From NCBI RefSeq assembly GCF_030506255.1, contig NZ_CP113431.1, positions 682,001 through 746,000 of the forward strand: a DNA stretch of 64,000 nt. The letters are read 5' to 3'. The position numbers and the translations under genes were made by a program. The notes under the pieces are model-generated. The model saw nothing but the letters and a program-made list of their open reading frames with translations, had not been told where the DNA came from and made no database searches. Each line of letters opens with the position of its first letter. Position 1 is the stretch's first letter. Positions 27,506-43,933 of the stretch are shown here, piece by piece. Source of the DNA: Nocardioides sp. Arc9.136. Lineage in GTDB: Bacteria; Actinomycetota; Actinomycetes; Propionibacteriales; Nocardioidaceae.

Positions 27506-28638
27506 CGCTGCTCAAGCGGGCGCTCGTGCCCCTGCTGCTGCTCGTGCTGGTGGTCTTCTTCGCGGTCACGGTCCTCGGCGGGTCGGAGACCAAGACGCTG
27601 GTCGCCAAGTTCCCCCGAGCGATCTCCATCTACGAGGGCAGCGACGTCCGCGTGCTGGGCGTGCCGGTCGGCGAGGTGGAGTCGGTCGAGCCGACGGGCA
27701 CCAGCGTCGAGGTCACGATGCGCTACGACGGCGACGTCAAGCTGCCCACCGACGCCGACGCGGTCATCGTGGCGCCGTCGATCGTGGGCGACCGCTACAT
27801 CCAGCTGACCCCGGCGTACGACGGCGGCGACACGCTCGCCGACGGGACCGTGCTCGACGTGGGGCGCACCGAGGTGCCGATCGAGCTCGACGACATCTAC
27901 TCCAGCCTCGACGACCTGACCGTGGCGCTCGGCCCGAACGGCGCGAACCGCGAGGGTGCGCTCACCGACCTGCTCGAGGTGACCGCCGAGAACTTCGGCG
28001 GCGAGGGCGCCAAGCTGAACCAGACGATCAAGGACTTCGGTCGGTTCTCCACCACGCTGGACAACAACAAGGAGGAGCTCTTCGGCTCCCTCGGGGAGCT
28101 CGAGGGCTTCATCGGCACCCTGGCCCGCAACGACAAGACGGTGCGCGACTTCAACCAGTCGCTGGGCTCGGTCTCGACCGTGCTGGCGGGGGAGCGCGAG
28201 GAGCTCACCGCGGCGCTGCGCAACCTGTCGGTGGCGCTCGGGCAGGTCGGCGACTTCGTCAAGACCAACCGGGAGTCGCTGGGCCGCAACATCACCGGCC
28301 TGAACCGCGTCGCCAAGGTGCTGGTCAAGCAGCGCACCGCGCTCGACGAGACCCTCGCCAACGCCCCGCTGGCGCTGAACAACCTGGCCCTGGCCTACAA
28401 CCCGCAGGCCGGCACGCTGGACACGAACGCCAACATCGGCAACATCGCCGACGAGCTGATCAACGACCCCTCGATCTTCCTGTGCAGCCTGGTCAACCAG
28501 GTCGACGACAGCGAGTCGCTGTGCGGCCTGATCGACTCCATCCTGCCGCGCTCGGCGCCGTTCGGCGCCGGCACCGGGTCGTCCTCGGGCAAGCGGTTCG
28601 ACCTGACCCTCGGTGGGCTCGTGGAGGTGACCGGATGA
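27502..28638 (+). CDS. mceD: MCE family protein MceD
   Basis: 378 residues. N-terminal helix (ALVPLLLLVLVVFFAVTVLGG), MCE domain with SIYEGSDVRVLGVPVGEVESV and PSIVGDRYIQLTPAY, then a very long helical tail with Asn-rich heptads. Closest by position to MceD. Couples to mceC and mceE by ATGA overlaps. Confidence 0.92.
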   Translation: MTLLKRALVPLLLLVLVVFFAVTVLGGSETKTLVAKFPRAISIYEGSDVRVLGVPVGEVESVEPTGTSVEVTMRYDGDVKLPTDADAVIVAPSIVGDRYIQLTPAYDGGDTLADGTVLDVGRTEVPIELDDIYSSLDDLTVALGPNGANREGALTDLLEVTAENFGGEGAKLNQTIKDFGRFSTTLDNNKEELFGSLGELEGFIGTLARNDKTVRDFNQSLGSVSTVLAGEREELTAALRNLSVALGQVGDFVKTNRESLGRNITGLNRVAKVLVKQRTALDETLANAPLALNNLALAYNPQAGTLDTNANIGNIADELINDPSIFLCSLVNQVDDSESLCGLIDSILPRSAPFGAGTGSSSGKRFDLTLGGLVEVTG

Positions 28639-30107
28639 GGCTGCGGAGGCTGACCCGCGCGGTCGTGGCCGTCGCGCTCGGCTCGGTGCTGCTGACCGGC
28701 TGCGACTTCGACGTCTACGAGCTGCCGCTGCCCGGCGGCACCGACACCGGTTCGGACCCGATGACCCTGACGGTGGAGTTCACCGACGTCCTCGACCTGG
28801 TGCCGCAGTCCACGGTCAAGGTCAACGACGTGAGCGTCGGCAAGGTGACCGACGTGGCGCTGGAGGGGGAGACCGCCGTGGTCACCCTCGAGCTGCGCGA
28901 CGACACCGAGCTGCCCGCGAACGCGCGCGCCGAGATCCGCCAGACCAGCCTGCTCGGCGAGAAGTTCGTCTCCCTCGAGGCGCCCGAGGAGGGCGCCAGC
29001 ACCCAGACCATCGCCGACGGCGACGAGATCCCGCTCGAGCGCACGGGCCGCAACCCCGAGGTCGAGGAGGTGCTCGGCGCGCTGAGCCTGGTCCTCAACG
29101 GCGGTGGCATCGCCCAGCTCAAGACGATCGCCGGCGAGCTGAACCTGGCCCTCGAGGGCCGCGAGGACTCCGCCCGCTCCGTGCTGACCCAGGTCCGCAC
29201 GCTGGTGGGCACCCTGGACGAGAACAAGGCCGACATCGTGGCGGCCATCGAGTCGGTCAACCAGCTGGCCATCGACGTCGACGAGCAGCAGGACACCATC
29301 GACCTCGCCCTCGACGAGCTCCCCAGCGCGCTGGTGTCCCTCGACAAGCAGCGCGGCGACCTGGTCAAGATGCTCCGGGCGCTCGACGACCTCGGCGACG
29401 TCGGGGTGCGGGTCATCAAGGCATCCAAGGACGCCACGATCGAGTCGGTCCGCCAGCTGCAGCCGGTCCTGACCCAGCTCGCGAACTCGGGCGACGCCCT
29501 GGTCGACGCCTTCCACGTCTTCCTGACCTACCCGTTCGTCGACGAGGTCGTGGGCCGGGACCCGCAGGTCGCCCGCAACCTGCACATGGGCGACTACACC
29601 AACCTGTCCGCCGAGCTCGACATCGACCTGCGCGGCGGCACCACGGGTCTCCCGACCTCGCTGCCGACCCTGCTGCCGACCGAGCTCGACCCCACCGCGG
29701 TGGTCGGCAACGTGCTCAAGTGCCTGCAGAGCCTCGACCTGGGCAGCAAGGCGTGCCAGAAGGTGCTCTCCAACGTCCAGCTGCTGCTCGAGCTGCGCGA
29801 GGAGTGCCAGAAGCCGAAGAACAAGAACACCGTCGTCTGCTCGGCGCTGAACCAGATCCCGGGCCTCCCGCTCCCGCTCGGTGGCGACGCCGACGGCAAC
29901 GGCGACGGCGGTGGCCTCGGTGCCATCGGTGACCTGCTCGGACTCCCGCGCGCGCCGTTCGGACCCAGCGCCGGGTCCGGCACCGGGTCCGGGGGGAGCG
30001 CCGCGGCCGACCGCGGTCCCACCATGGGCCAGCTGGCCGCGGTCTACGACCCGGCGCTCGTCACCCTGCTCGTCCCGTCGCTGGTGCAGAGGAAGGTCGC
30101 GCAGTGA
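28635..30107 (+). CDS. mceE: MCE family lipoprotein MceE
   Basis: 490 residues. The lipobox LLTGC (Cys at about residue 23) makes this the lipoprotein of the set, as MceE is in mycobacteria. The MCE domain contains VKVNDVSVGKVTDVAL and QTSLLGEKFVSLE. The C-terminal third is unusual for its Gly/Asp-rich stretch (DADGNGDGGGLGA) and a Cys-rich segment (CLQSLDLGSKACQKVL...ECQKPKNKNTVVC). Confidence 0.92.
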   Translation: MRLRRLTRAVVAVALGSVLLTGCDFDVYELPLPGGTDTGSDPMTLTVEFTDVLDLVPQSTVKVNDVSVGKVTDVALEGETAVVTLELRDDTELPANARAEIRQTSLLGEKFVSLEAPEEGASTQTIADGDEIPLERTGRNPEVEEVLGALSLVLNGGGIAQLKTIAGELNLALEGREDSARSVLTQVRTLVGTLDENKADIVAAIESVNQLAIDVDEQQDTIDLALDELPSALVSLDKQRGDLVKMLRALDDLGDVGVRVIKASKDATIESVRQLQPVLTQLANSGDALVDAFHVFLTYPFVDEVVGRDPQVARNLHMGDYTNLSAELDIDLRGGTTGLPTSLPTLLPTELDPTAVVGNVLKCLQSLDLGSKACQKVLSNVQLLLELREECQKPKNKNTVVCSALNQIPGLPLPLGGDADGNGDGGGLGAIGDLLGLPRAPFGPSAGSGTGSGGSAAADRGPTMGQLAAVYDPALVTLLVPSLVQRKVAQ

Positions 30108-31393
30108 TCACCCGCCGTACCAAGATCCAGCTGCTGGTCTTCGTCGTCATCACCCTCGTCGGCGTCAGCTTCGTCGGGGCCCGCTACGCCCGGCTGGACC
30201 GGCTGGTCATCGACGACGCCTACACCGTCGTCGCGCACTTCGAGGAGTCCGGCGGCATCTTCCCCGGCGGCGAGGTGACCTACCGGGGCGTGGGCGTCGG
30301 CAGCGTCGACAAGCTCGTCCTCACCGGCTCCGGCGTCGACGTCCACCTCGAGATCGACAACGAGTACGACGAGATCCCGGCCGACAGCATGGCGCTGGTC
30401 GGCAACCGCTCCGCGGTCGGCGAGCAGTACGTCGAGCTGCAGCCGAAGGTCGACGAGGGGCCGCTCCTCGAGGACGGCTCGGAGATCGACGTCGACGACA
30501 CCCGGACCCCGATCCGGACCGAGAAGCTGCTGACCGACATCTCCGACACCGCCTCCTCGGTCGACCAGGAGGCGCTGCGCACGACCGTCGACGAGCTCGG
30601 CACCGCCTTCGACGGCACCGGCCGGGACCTCCAGCGGATCATCGACACCGGCAACTCCTTCATCCAGGAGGCGAACGCCAACTTCGACCTGACCACCTCG
30701 CTGATCCGCGACAGCAACACGGTGCTCGGCACCCAGCTCGACACCCAGAGCGCGCTGCGCACCTTCGCCTCCCAGCTCTCGCTGTTCAGCGGCTCGCTGG
30801 CCGGGGCGGACCAGGACCTGCGCCGGCTGATCGACACCGGCTCGGCCACCGCCACCCAGCTGCGCACCTTCCTGGAGCAGAACGAGGTCGAGCTCGGGGA
30901 CCTGATCAACAACCTGGTCACCACCGGGCAGGTCACCGTCCGCCACCTCGACGGCATCAAGCAGCTGCTCGTCATCTACCCCTACGTCGTCGAGGGCGGG
31001 TTCACCGTGGTCTCGAAGACCCCCGAGACCGGCCTGTACGACGCGCACTTCGGCCTCGTGCTCACGACCAAGAAGGTCTGCCGCGCCGGGTACGAGGGCA
31101 CCGACCGGCGGGTCCCGCAGGACGGCGAGAACCGGCCGGTCAACGAGCAGGCACGCTGCACCGAGCCGGCCGCGGTGGCCAACGCGCGTGGCGCCCAGAA
31201 CCTCGACAAGCCGGCCGGTGCCACCTACCGCGCGCCGGTCGTGGCCTCCTACGACCAGGAGACCGGTGAGCTGACCTGGGGAGACCGGGCCGCGTCGAGG
31301 CAGGCGCCGGCCAGTAGCGTGGCGCCCTCGACGCTCGGAGAGGACTCGTGGAAGTGGCTGTACCTCGCACCGCTGATGGCACCGCAGAGGTGA
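30104..31393 (+). CDS. mceF: MCE family protein MceF
   Basis: 429 residues from a GTG overlapping the mceE stop. Membrane helix IQLLVFVVITLVGVSFVGARYA, MCE domain with GIFPGGEVTYRGVGVGSVDKL and VGNRSAVGEQYVELQP, and a helical tail. The C-terminal region ends KWLYLAPLMAPQR. Its stop overlaps the GTG of the first Mce-associated gene. Confidence 0.92.
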   Translation: MITRRTKIQLLVFVVITLVGVSFVGARYARLDRLVIDDAYTVVAHFEESGGIFPGGEVTYRGVGVGSVDKLVLTGSGVDVHLEIDNEYDEIPADSMALVGNRSAVGEQYVELQPKVDEGPLLEDGSEIDVDDTRTPIRTEKLLTDISDTASSVDQEALRTTVDELGTAFDGTGRDLQRIIDTGNSFIQEANANFDLTTSLIRDSNTVLGTQLDTQSALRTFASQLSLFSGSLAGADQDLRRLIDTGSATATQLRTFLEQNEVELGDLINNLVTTGQVTVRHLDGIKQLLVIYPYVVEGGFTVVSKTPETGLYDAHFGLVLTTKKVCRAGYEGTDRRVPQDGENRPVNEQARCTEPAAVANARGAQNLDKPAGATYRAPVVASYDQETGELTWGDRAASRQAPASSVAPSTLGEDSWKWLYLAPLMAPQR

Positions 31394-32085
31394 ACGACGA
31401 CCCGACCACCGGCACCGCCAGCGACCCGACGGCTGACGCGAGCCACCAGGCCGACGGTCAGCCGGACGCCACCGGCAGCCGGTTCCGGGTGGTCCTGCTG
31501 CTCGTGCTGGCCGCGGTCCTGGTCGTCGGCCTGGTCGCCTCCGCCGTCCTCGGCGGGCTGCGGGCGACGGGCGCGATCGGGGACGACTCCGACGGGGTCC
31601 AGCAGGAGCGCGAGGCCGTGATGGCCCAGGCCCGGCAGTTCATGCTGCGCCTGAACACCTACGGCCCCGACCTCCTCGAGGGCGAGCAGATGCCGGAGTA
31701 CCGCGAGCTGGTCAGCGAGGTCATCACCCCCAAGTTCCGCACCTCCTTCGAGCAGGGCGTCGCGGCGGCGGAGTCGACCGTCGCCGAGGCGGCCGTCGGT
31801 CGCGAGGCCGAGGTGTTCTCCGCGGGCGTCTCCGACCTCGACGGCGACAAGGCCACGGCGCTGGTCGCCGGCTCCTTCACCAACAGCTACCCGCGCGACG
31901 CGCGCAAGCCCGACGGCCCCCGGGTCGACGACGAGCCGGTCGTCTTCCGGGTCCAGGTCGAGCTGGTCCGCAGCGACGGCACGTGGCTCGTCGACGACTT
32001 CGACCCCGTGGTCGCCGAGGAGGACGCCGGCCAGGCGCCCGCCCCGGTCCCGAGCCCCGGCGCGAGCGGAGGGAGCACCCCGTGA
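31390..32085 (+). CDS. Mce-associated membrane protein (Mas), first
   Basis: 231 residues from the GTG at 31390, chosen because it overlaps the mceF stop in a GTGA like every other junction here. A Thr/Asp-rich cytoplasmic tail, one membrane helix (VVLLLVLAAVLVVGLVASAVLGG) and an outer NTF2-like domain (MAQARQFMLRLNTY...EVITPKFRTSFEQG...RSDGTWLVDDFDPV). Mas proteins stabilise Mce complexes in mycobacteria; their molecular role is not settled. Confidence 0.87.
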   Translation: MNDDPTTGTASDPTADASHQADGQPDATGSRFRVVLLLVLAAVLVVGLVASAVLGGLRATGAIGDDSDGVQQEREAVMAQARQFMLRLNTYGPDLLEGEQMPEYRELVSEVITPKFRTSFEQGVAAAESTVAEAAVGREAEVFSAGVSDLDGDKATALVAGSFTNSYPRDARKPDGPRVDDEPVVFRVQVELVRSDGTWLVDDFDPVVAEEDAGQAPAPVPSPGASGGSTP

Positions 32086-32906
32086 CCCCCAGCTGGTACG
32101 ACGTCCTCGGCGTCGAGCCGACCGCGTCCGAGGCCGAGATCCGCGCGGCATGGAAGGCCGCGATCGCCGACCTCGACCCGACCGACCGCAGGTTCCGCTC
32201 GGCCAACCAGGCCGCCGAGGTGCTCCTCGACCCCGACCGCCGCGCCGTGCACGACGCGCAGCTCGCGGCCGAGGAGCCCGAGCCCGCGCACGAGGCCGAC
32301 CCGGTGACCGCGGCCGCGAGCCCGGCCCCGACGACCCCCACCACCACGACCACCACGACGACGACCGACGGGGGAGCGGACACCCGCCCGACCGCCGGCC
32401 GGGCCCCACGCGTGGTGCCGGGCTGGCTGCTGGCGGTCGTCGCCGTCCTGGCCGCCGCCTCGGTGGGCCTGGCCGCCTGGCTGGTCGCCGACGTCCGCGG
32501 CGACGGCGAGTCGGTCGAGGACGCCGCCCGGGCCGCGCAGTCGACCGCGGAGCGGGTCATCGTGCCGGTGCTCTCCTTCGACTACCGCAACCTCGAGGAG
32601 GACCAGGCGAGGGCGCGCTCGTACCTCACGCCGGCCTACCGCAAGGAGTACGACAAGCTCTTCGGGGTCATCAGCGACAACGCGCCGAGCACCCGGACGG
32701 TCGTGACCGGCGAGGTGCTGGGCTCCGGCCTGGTGCGCACCGACGACGAGGGCACCCGCGTCGACGTCCTGCTCTTCGTGGACCGGAGCACCCAGCGCAA
32801 GGACCTCGCGCAGCCCCAGGTGAGCTACGACCAGGTCACCGTGACCATGGTCGAGCGCGACGGCGACTGGCTCGTCGACGGCCTGGACACCACGCCGCTG
32901 GACTGA
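32082..32906 (+). CDS. Mce-associated membrane protein with N-terminal J-like domain
   Basis: 274 residues from a GTG overlapping the previous stop. Residues 1-62 match a DnaJ domain (WYDVLGVEPTASEAEIRAAW...AAEVLLDPDRRAVHDA), but the HPD tripeptide needed to stimulate DnaK is missing: the loop reads DLDPTD. A Thr-rich linker (TTPTTTTTTTTT) and a membrane helix (113-137) lead to a Mas/NTF2-like outer domain (VPVLSFDYRNLEEDQARARSYLTPAYRKEY, ending DGDWLVDGLDTTP). The J-like domain would face the cytoplasm, next to the ATPase. Last gene of the mce operon. Confidence 0.85.
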   Translation: MTPSWYDVLGVEPTASEAEIRAAWKAAIADLDPTDRRFRSANQAAEVLLDPDRRAVHDAQLAAEEPEPAHEADPVTAAASPAPTTPTTTTTTTTTDGGADTRPTAGRAPRVVPGWLLAVVAVLAAASVGLAAWLVADVRGDGESVEDAARAAQSTAERVIVPVLSFDYRNLEEDQARARSYLTPAYRKEYDKLFGVISDNAPSTRTVVTGEVLGSGLVRTDDEGTRVDVLLFVDRSTQRKDLAQPQVSYDQVTVTMVERDGDWLVDGLDTTPLD

Positions 32907-32932
32907 GCGCCGGGCCGGACCGGCGGTGGTGC

Positions 32933-32961
32933 TTGACCCGATGGGTCCCACGACGCATCAT
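32933..32961 (+). promoter_or_regulatory. Candidate upstream promoter of rpoBC (P1)
   Basis: TTGACC and CATCAT are separated by 17 bp, 166 bp before the rpoB start. The -35 is excellent and the -10 fair. Confidence 0.4.
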
Positions 32962-32996
32962 CGTCGGGACGCTCGTCGAGCAGACGCACGCAGCCA

Positions 32997-33025
32997 TTGT
33001 GGCGTGCCCGGACTTCGTGTATCGT
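32997..33025 (+). promoter_or_regulatory. Promoter of rpoBC (P2)
   Basis: TTGTGG and TATCGT with 17-bp spacing, about 100 bp before the rpoB start. The best match to an actinobacterial vegetative promoter in this intergenic region. Confidence 0.6.
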
Positions 33026-33126
33026 AGCGCTTTGCGCCTGCCCTCAGATGCATTTCGGCCTGCCCGGTGGCTGATCTAGTGGGGGGCTCGGGCGCCACTC
33101 TGGCAGCGATCCTCGAAGGACACCTC

Positions 33127-36606
<3,480 letters not shown>

Positions 36607-36690
36607 GGTGCGTGGCCGGCGCGCGGGAGCGCGCCGGCCCCCCTCGGTCCACAGCTTGATTTCCAGAACTAACGAAGGACAACAGCCATC

Positions 36691-40566
<3,876 letters not shown>

Positions 40567-40602
40567 CCGACCGGTAGCCCGGGTCACCGGGGAAGCGCCA
40601 CG

Positions 40603-40633
40603 ACGCCCGCCCACGCACTGCGTGGGCGGGCGT
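40603..40633 (+). terminator. Terminator after rpoC
   Basis: A 14-bp perfect stem (ACGCCCGCCCACGC/GCGTGGGCGGGCGT) with a 3-base loop 37 bp after the rpoC stop; the downstream bases have only a weak T-run, as is common in GC-rich genomes. Confidence 0.8.
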
Positions 40634-40670
40634 TGCCGCTCCCTCACCGCGTGCCTGCGAGAATCGGGGG

Positions 40671-41909
40671 GTGAGCACGACACCGACCCGCACCGACGTC
40701 CTCGTGGTCGGCGCCGGCCCGGCCGGGTCCGCCGCGGCCGCCTGGGCGGCGAAGGGCGGCGCCGACGTGCTGCTCGTCGACGCGGCGACGTTCCCGCGGG
40801 ACAAGACGTGCGGCGACGGCCTGACGCCCCGGGCGATCGGCGAGCTCTCGAGGCTCGGCCTGGAGGACTGGCTGCGGGCCCACACGGTCAACCAGGGCCT
40901 GCGCGCCCACGGGTTCGGCCGGACGCTGCTCCTGCCGTGGCCCGGAGGAACGCTGCCCGACTGGGGCTCCGCGGTTGCCCGCACCGAGCTCGACGACCAC
41001 CTGCGCACCACCGCGACCAAGGCCGGAGCGCTGGCGGTCGACGGCGCGCGGGCGGTCGACGTACGACGCGACGGCGAGCGGGTGGCCGCGGTGGTCCTGG
41101 AGCGCGCGGGCGAGCGGTTCGAGGTCGCGTGCGACCGGCTGGTCGTCGCCGACGGCGTGCGCTCCCCGCTCGGGAAGCTGCTGGGCCGGGAGTGGCACCG
41201 GGAGACGGTGTACGGCGTGGCCGGGCGCTCCTACGTCGCCTCGGACTCCAGCGACGACCCCTGGATCTCCTCCCACCTCGAGCTGCGCGACGCCGAGGGG
41301 TCGGTGCTGAGCGGGTACGGCTGGATCTTCCCGCTGGGGACCGGCGAGGTGAACCTGGGCGTCGGGACGCTCGCCACCGCGAAGCGGCCCGCGAACGTCG
41401 CGATCAAGCCGCTGATGGACTTCTACGCCGAGCAGCGCCGGGAGGACTTCGGGCTCAGCGGCGAGCTGCGGGCCAAGACCTCCGCGCTGCTGCCGATGGG
41501 CGGCGCGGTCTCGGGTGTCGCCGGCCCGAACTGGGCGCTGATCGGCGACGCGGCCGGCTGCGTCAACCCGCTGAACGGGGAGGGGATCGACTACGGCCTG
41601 GAGACCGGCCGGCTCGTCGCCGAGGTGATGGCCGAGCACCGCGACCTCGCTACCGTCTGGCCCGTGCTGCTGCGCGAGCACTACGGCGAGGCGTTCTCGA
41701 TCGCCCGGCGACTGGCGGGGCTGGTCACCGTGCCGCGACTGCTGCCGGCCCTGGGCCCGGCCGGCATGCGCTCGGACTGGCTGATGACCCTCGCCCTGCG
41801 CTGGATGGGCAACCTGGTCACCGACGAGGACCGCGACCGCGCCGCACGCGTGTGGCGCTGGGCGGGCCGTCGCTCGATCGCCCTCGACGCCCGCCCGCCG
41901 TTCTCCTGA
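40671..41909 (+). CDS. menJ: Geranylgeranyl reductase family FAD protein, probably menaquinone reductase MenJ
   Basis: 412 residues with the FAD motif VLVVGAGPAGSAAAAWAAKGG, the family segment FPRDKTCGDGLTPRAI, VVADGVRSPLGKLLG and the second flavin motif LIGDAAGCVNPLNGEGIDYGLETGR. Members hydrogenate isoprenoid double bonds; the mycobacterial MenJ (about 408 residues) saturates one isoprene of menaquinone. Partially saturated menaquinones such as MK-8(H4) are the usual quinones of Nocardioides-like bacteria, so MenJ is the best guess. The sequence alone cannot separate it from phytyl or archaeal-lipid-type reductases. GTG start. Confidence 0.7.
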   Translation: MSTTPTRTDVLVVGAGPAGSAAAAWAAKGGADVLLVDAATFPRDKTCGDGLTPRAIGELSRLGLEDWLRAHTVNQGLRAHGFGRTLLLPWPGGTLPDWGSAVARTELDDHLRTTATKAGALAVDGARAVDVRRDGERVAAVVLERAGERFEVACDRLVVADGVRSPLGKLLGREWHRETVYGVAGRSYVASDSSDDPWISSHLELRDAEGSVLSGYGWIFPLGTGEVNLGVGTLATAKRPANVAIKPLMDFYAEQRREDFGLSGELRAKTSALLPMGGAVSGVAGPNWALIGDAAGCVNPLNGEGIDYGLETGRLVAEVMAEHRDLATVWPVLLREHYGEAFSIARRLAGLVTVPRLLPALGPAGMRSDWLMTLALRWMGNLVTDEDRDRAARVWRWAGRRSIALDARPPFS

Positions 41910-41943
41910 CCCGGAGGCCTGAGGGTGCGGGCGGGAGCGGGAC

Positions 41944-42864
41944 GTGGCTGAGCGCAGGGAGCGCCGCCGGCTGCAGCGGCTGGCCGCGTACGCCGTCGTG
42001 CTGCGCGACGGCGAGGTGCTGCTCACCCGGCTGGCGCCGCGGGTCAGCCGGCAGGAGGCGTGGACGCTGCCCGGCGGCGGGGTCGACCACGGCGAGGACC
42101 CGCGCGCGGCGGTGGTCCGCGAGGTGCGCGAGGAGACCGGCCTGGACGTGACGGTCGGCGAGACCGCGCGCGTGCAGACCGGCCGGCGGCCGAACGCGTG
42201 GTGGAACGGGCGGCGGCTCGACGTGCACTCCGTGCGCCTGGTGTACGACGGGCACGTCCCGGTCGACGCGCCGGCCCCGCGGGTGCTCGAGGTGGGCGGC
42301 ACGACCGCGGACGCGCGCTGGTGGCCGGTGGCCGACGTGGCGGCCGGTCGCGTGCCGGTGACGCCGCTGGTGGCGGAGGCGCTGCGGGTGCACCGGCCCA
42401 CGCGGCTGCAGCGCACCGCGGCGTACGCGCTGGTGGTGCGGGGCGCGGTGGCGGACGGCGACGCGGCCGTGCTGCTGAGCAGGGTCTCGGCGAGCGGCTT
42501 CCACACCGGCCTGTGGACCCTTCCCGGCGGCGGCGTGGAGCACGGCGAGACGCCGGTCGCCGCGGCCGCCCGCGAGGTCGTCGAGGAGACCGGCCTGGCG
42601 GTGGAGGTCGGCCGGGTGCTGCACGTCGCCGACGAGTCGATCCGCGGGACGGCGCCCAACGGCCGCGACGAGGACTTCCACGGCATCCAGCTGGTCTTCG
42701 CCGCCACGGTCGCCGACGAGGCGGCCGGCCTGGAGCCCGTCGCCGAGGTCGCCGGCACCTCCGACGCCGTCGCCTGGGTCCCGGTCGCCGCGGTCGAGGA
42801 CGGCTCGGTGCCGGTGCACCCGCTGGTGGGGGCGGCGCTGGAGGCGGTGCGACGTCCCCGGTGA
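41944..42864 (+). CDS. Tandem two-domain NUDIX hydrolase
   Basis: 306 residues formed by two complete NUDIX domains. The boxes are [20 protein letters not shown] followed by TGL (residues about 43-65) and [20 protein letters not shown] followed by TGL (about 195-217); each fits G-x5-E-x7-REU-x-EE-x-GU with all metal-binding glutamates present. The halves also share the lead-in RLQRxAAYALVxR. Substrate unknown; probably nucleotide or dinucleotide pyrophosphates. It follows the menJ-like gene after 34 bp and converges on the exopolysaccharide-type operon. Confidence 0.87.
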   Translation: MAERRERRRLQRLAAYAVVLRDGEVLLTRLAPRVSRQEAWTLPGGGVDHGEDPRAAVVREVREETGLDVTVGETARVQTGRRPNAWWNGRRLDVHSVRLVYDGHVPVDAPAPRVLEVGGTTADARWWPVADVAAGRVPVTPLVAEALRVHRPTRLQRTAAYALVVRGAVADGDAAVLLSRVSASGFHTGLWTLPGGGVEHGETPVAAAAREVVEETGLAVEVGRVLHVADESIRGTAPNGRDEDFHGIQLVFAATVADEAAGLEPVAEVAGTSDAVAWVPVAAVEDGSVPVHPLVGAALEAVRRPR

Positions 42865-42886
42865 CCCTGGGAGTCGCACCGACCGC

Positions 42887-43933
42887 TCACAGCTGGGCGG
42901 CCGCGACCTCGCACACGTTGAGCTCGGGACGGACCTCGTCGTTGACCACGACGTAGCTGGAGACGACGTAGCCGCGCTGGACGCCGTCGACGGTGAAGAA
43001 CAGCCGGAGCATGCCGTTGCGGGGGAGCGGCAGCGGGCCGAGCATCCCCGTCTCGGGGTCGAGGGGCAGGTCCAGCTCCTCGACGTGGTCCTCGACCAGC
43101 CCCTCGCCCTGCACCTGCTCGACGTGGACGTGGGCGTCGGGCGAGCGCGGCACCAGGGCGATCGACCGCTCGCCGTCCGGCTCGCCGGGGCCCCCGCTGC
43201 CGGCGTCGCAGCGCAGGTGCAGGTCGCCGAGGCCGGGGACGGAGGTCACCTGGGAGGAGCCGCGCGCGGCGTCGGCGGCGCCGTGCCAGCTGACCCCGAT
43301 CCGCTGGTCGAGGCGGGTGCGGAGGACGGCGTCGATCCGGCACGAGCGCCAGCTCATCGGGTGCTCGAAACCGGTCCACCACCAGTTCACCTCGAACGAC
43401 GTCACCGGCTTCGGGGAGACGCCGTCGGCCGGGCGGTGCCGGCCCGGGCGCTGGCTGATGACACCGTCCAGGTGCCCCGAGGAGTAGTTCTCGATGGACG
43501 CGCGCTGGTTGAGGCCCTCCCCGGCGTACGCCCCGGTGCCCCCGCGACCGTCGTCGGCGGCCGTGGCGTACCGGTAGACGCGTGCGGTCTTCACCGCGAC
43601 CACGGCGCGGTCGTTCTTCGTCTCGTGCTTGGCCATCCACATCTGCGTCTCGGCGCTCCGGTCGTTGGCCCGCAGCCGGACGAGCGTGGCGTCGGGCCGG
43701 CACACCAGCGTGAGCGTGCCGATGCCGGGGACGACCGCGGTCCGGGTGAAGACCTTCTTCCTCGCGGTGCCGTTCCACGCGACGGTGACCCGCTGGACGC
43801 GCAGGTCCTCGGCACCGGTGCCCCTGCCGGGGCCGGCGGCGTACGACGCGGGCGCGGTGGTCCCGCAGACGCCGACCGCCGCCGCCACGACCAGGACGGC
43901 GAGGACGCCGGCGAGCGCGCGCAGCCGGGTCAC
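42887..43933 (-). CDS. Exported protein of unknown function, last gene of the 51402-42887 operon
   Basis: 348 residues with a signal sequence (LRALAGVLAVLVVAAAVGVCGTTAPASYAA) and no lipobox in the right place. The mature part has several aromatic patches (VTSFEVNWWWTGFEHPMSWRSC) and Cys residues, and looks beta-rich. It recalls no named family to me. It overlaps the PstS-like gene stop by 4 bp, so it belongs to the same operon and probably acts on the cell surface. Confidence 0.75.
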   Translation of the reverse strand: MTRLRALAGVLAVLVVAAAVGVCGTTAPASYAAGPGRGTGAEDLRVQRVTVAWNGTARKKVFTRTAVVPGIGTLTLVCRPDATLVRLRANDRSAETQMWMAKHETKNDRAVVAVKTARVYRYATAADDGRGGTGAYAGEGLNQRASIENYSSGHLDGVISQRPGRHRPADGVSPKPVTSFEVNWWWTGFEHPMSWRSCRIDAVLRTRLDQRIGVSWHGAADAARGSSQVTSVPGLGDLHLRCDAGSGGPGEPDGERSIALVPRSPDAHVHVEQVQGEGLVEDHVEELDLPLDPETGMLGPLPLPRNGMLRLFFTVDGVQRGYVVSSYVVVNDEVRPELNVCEVAAAQL

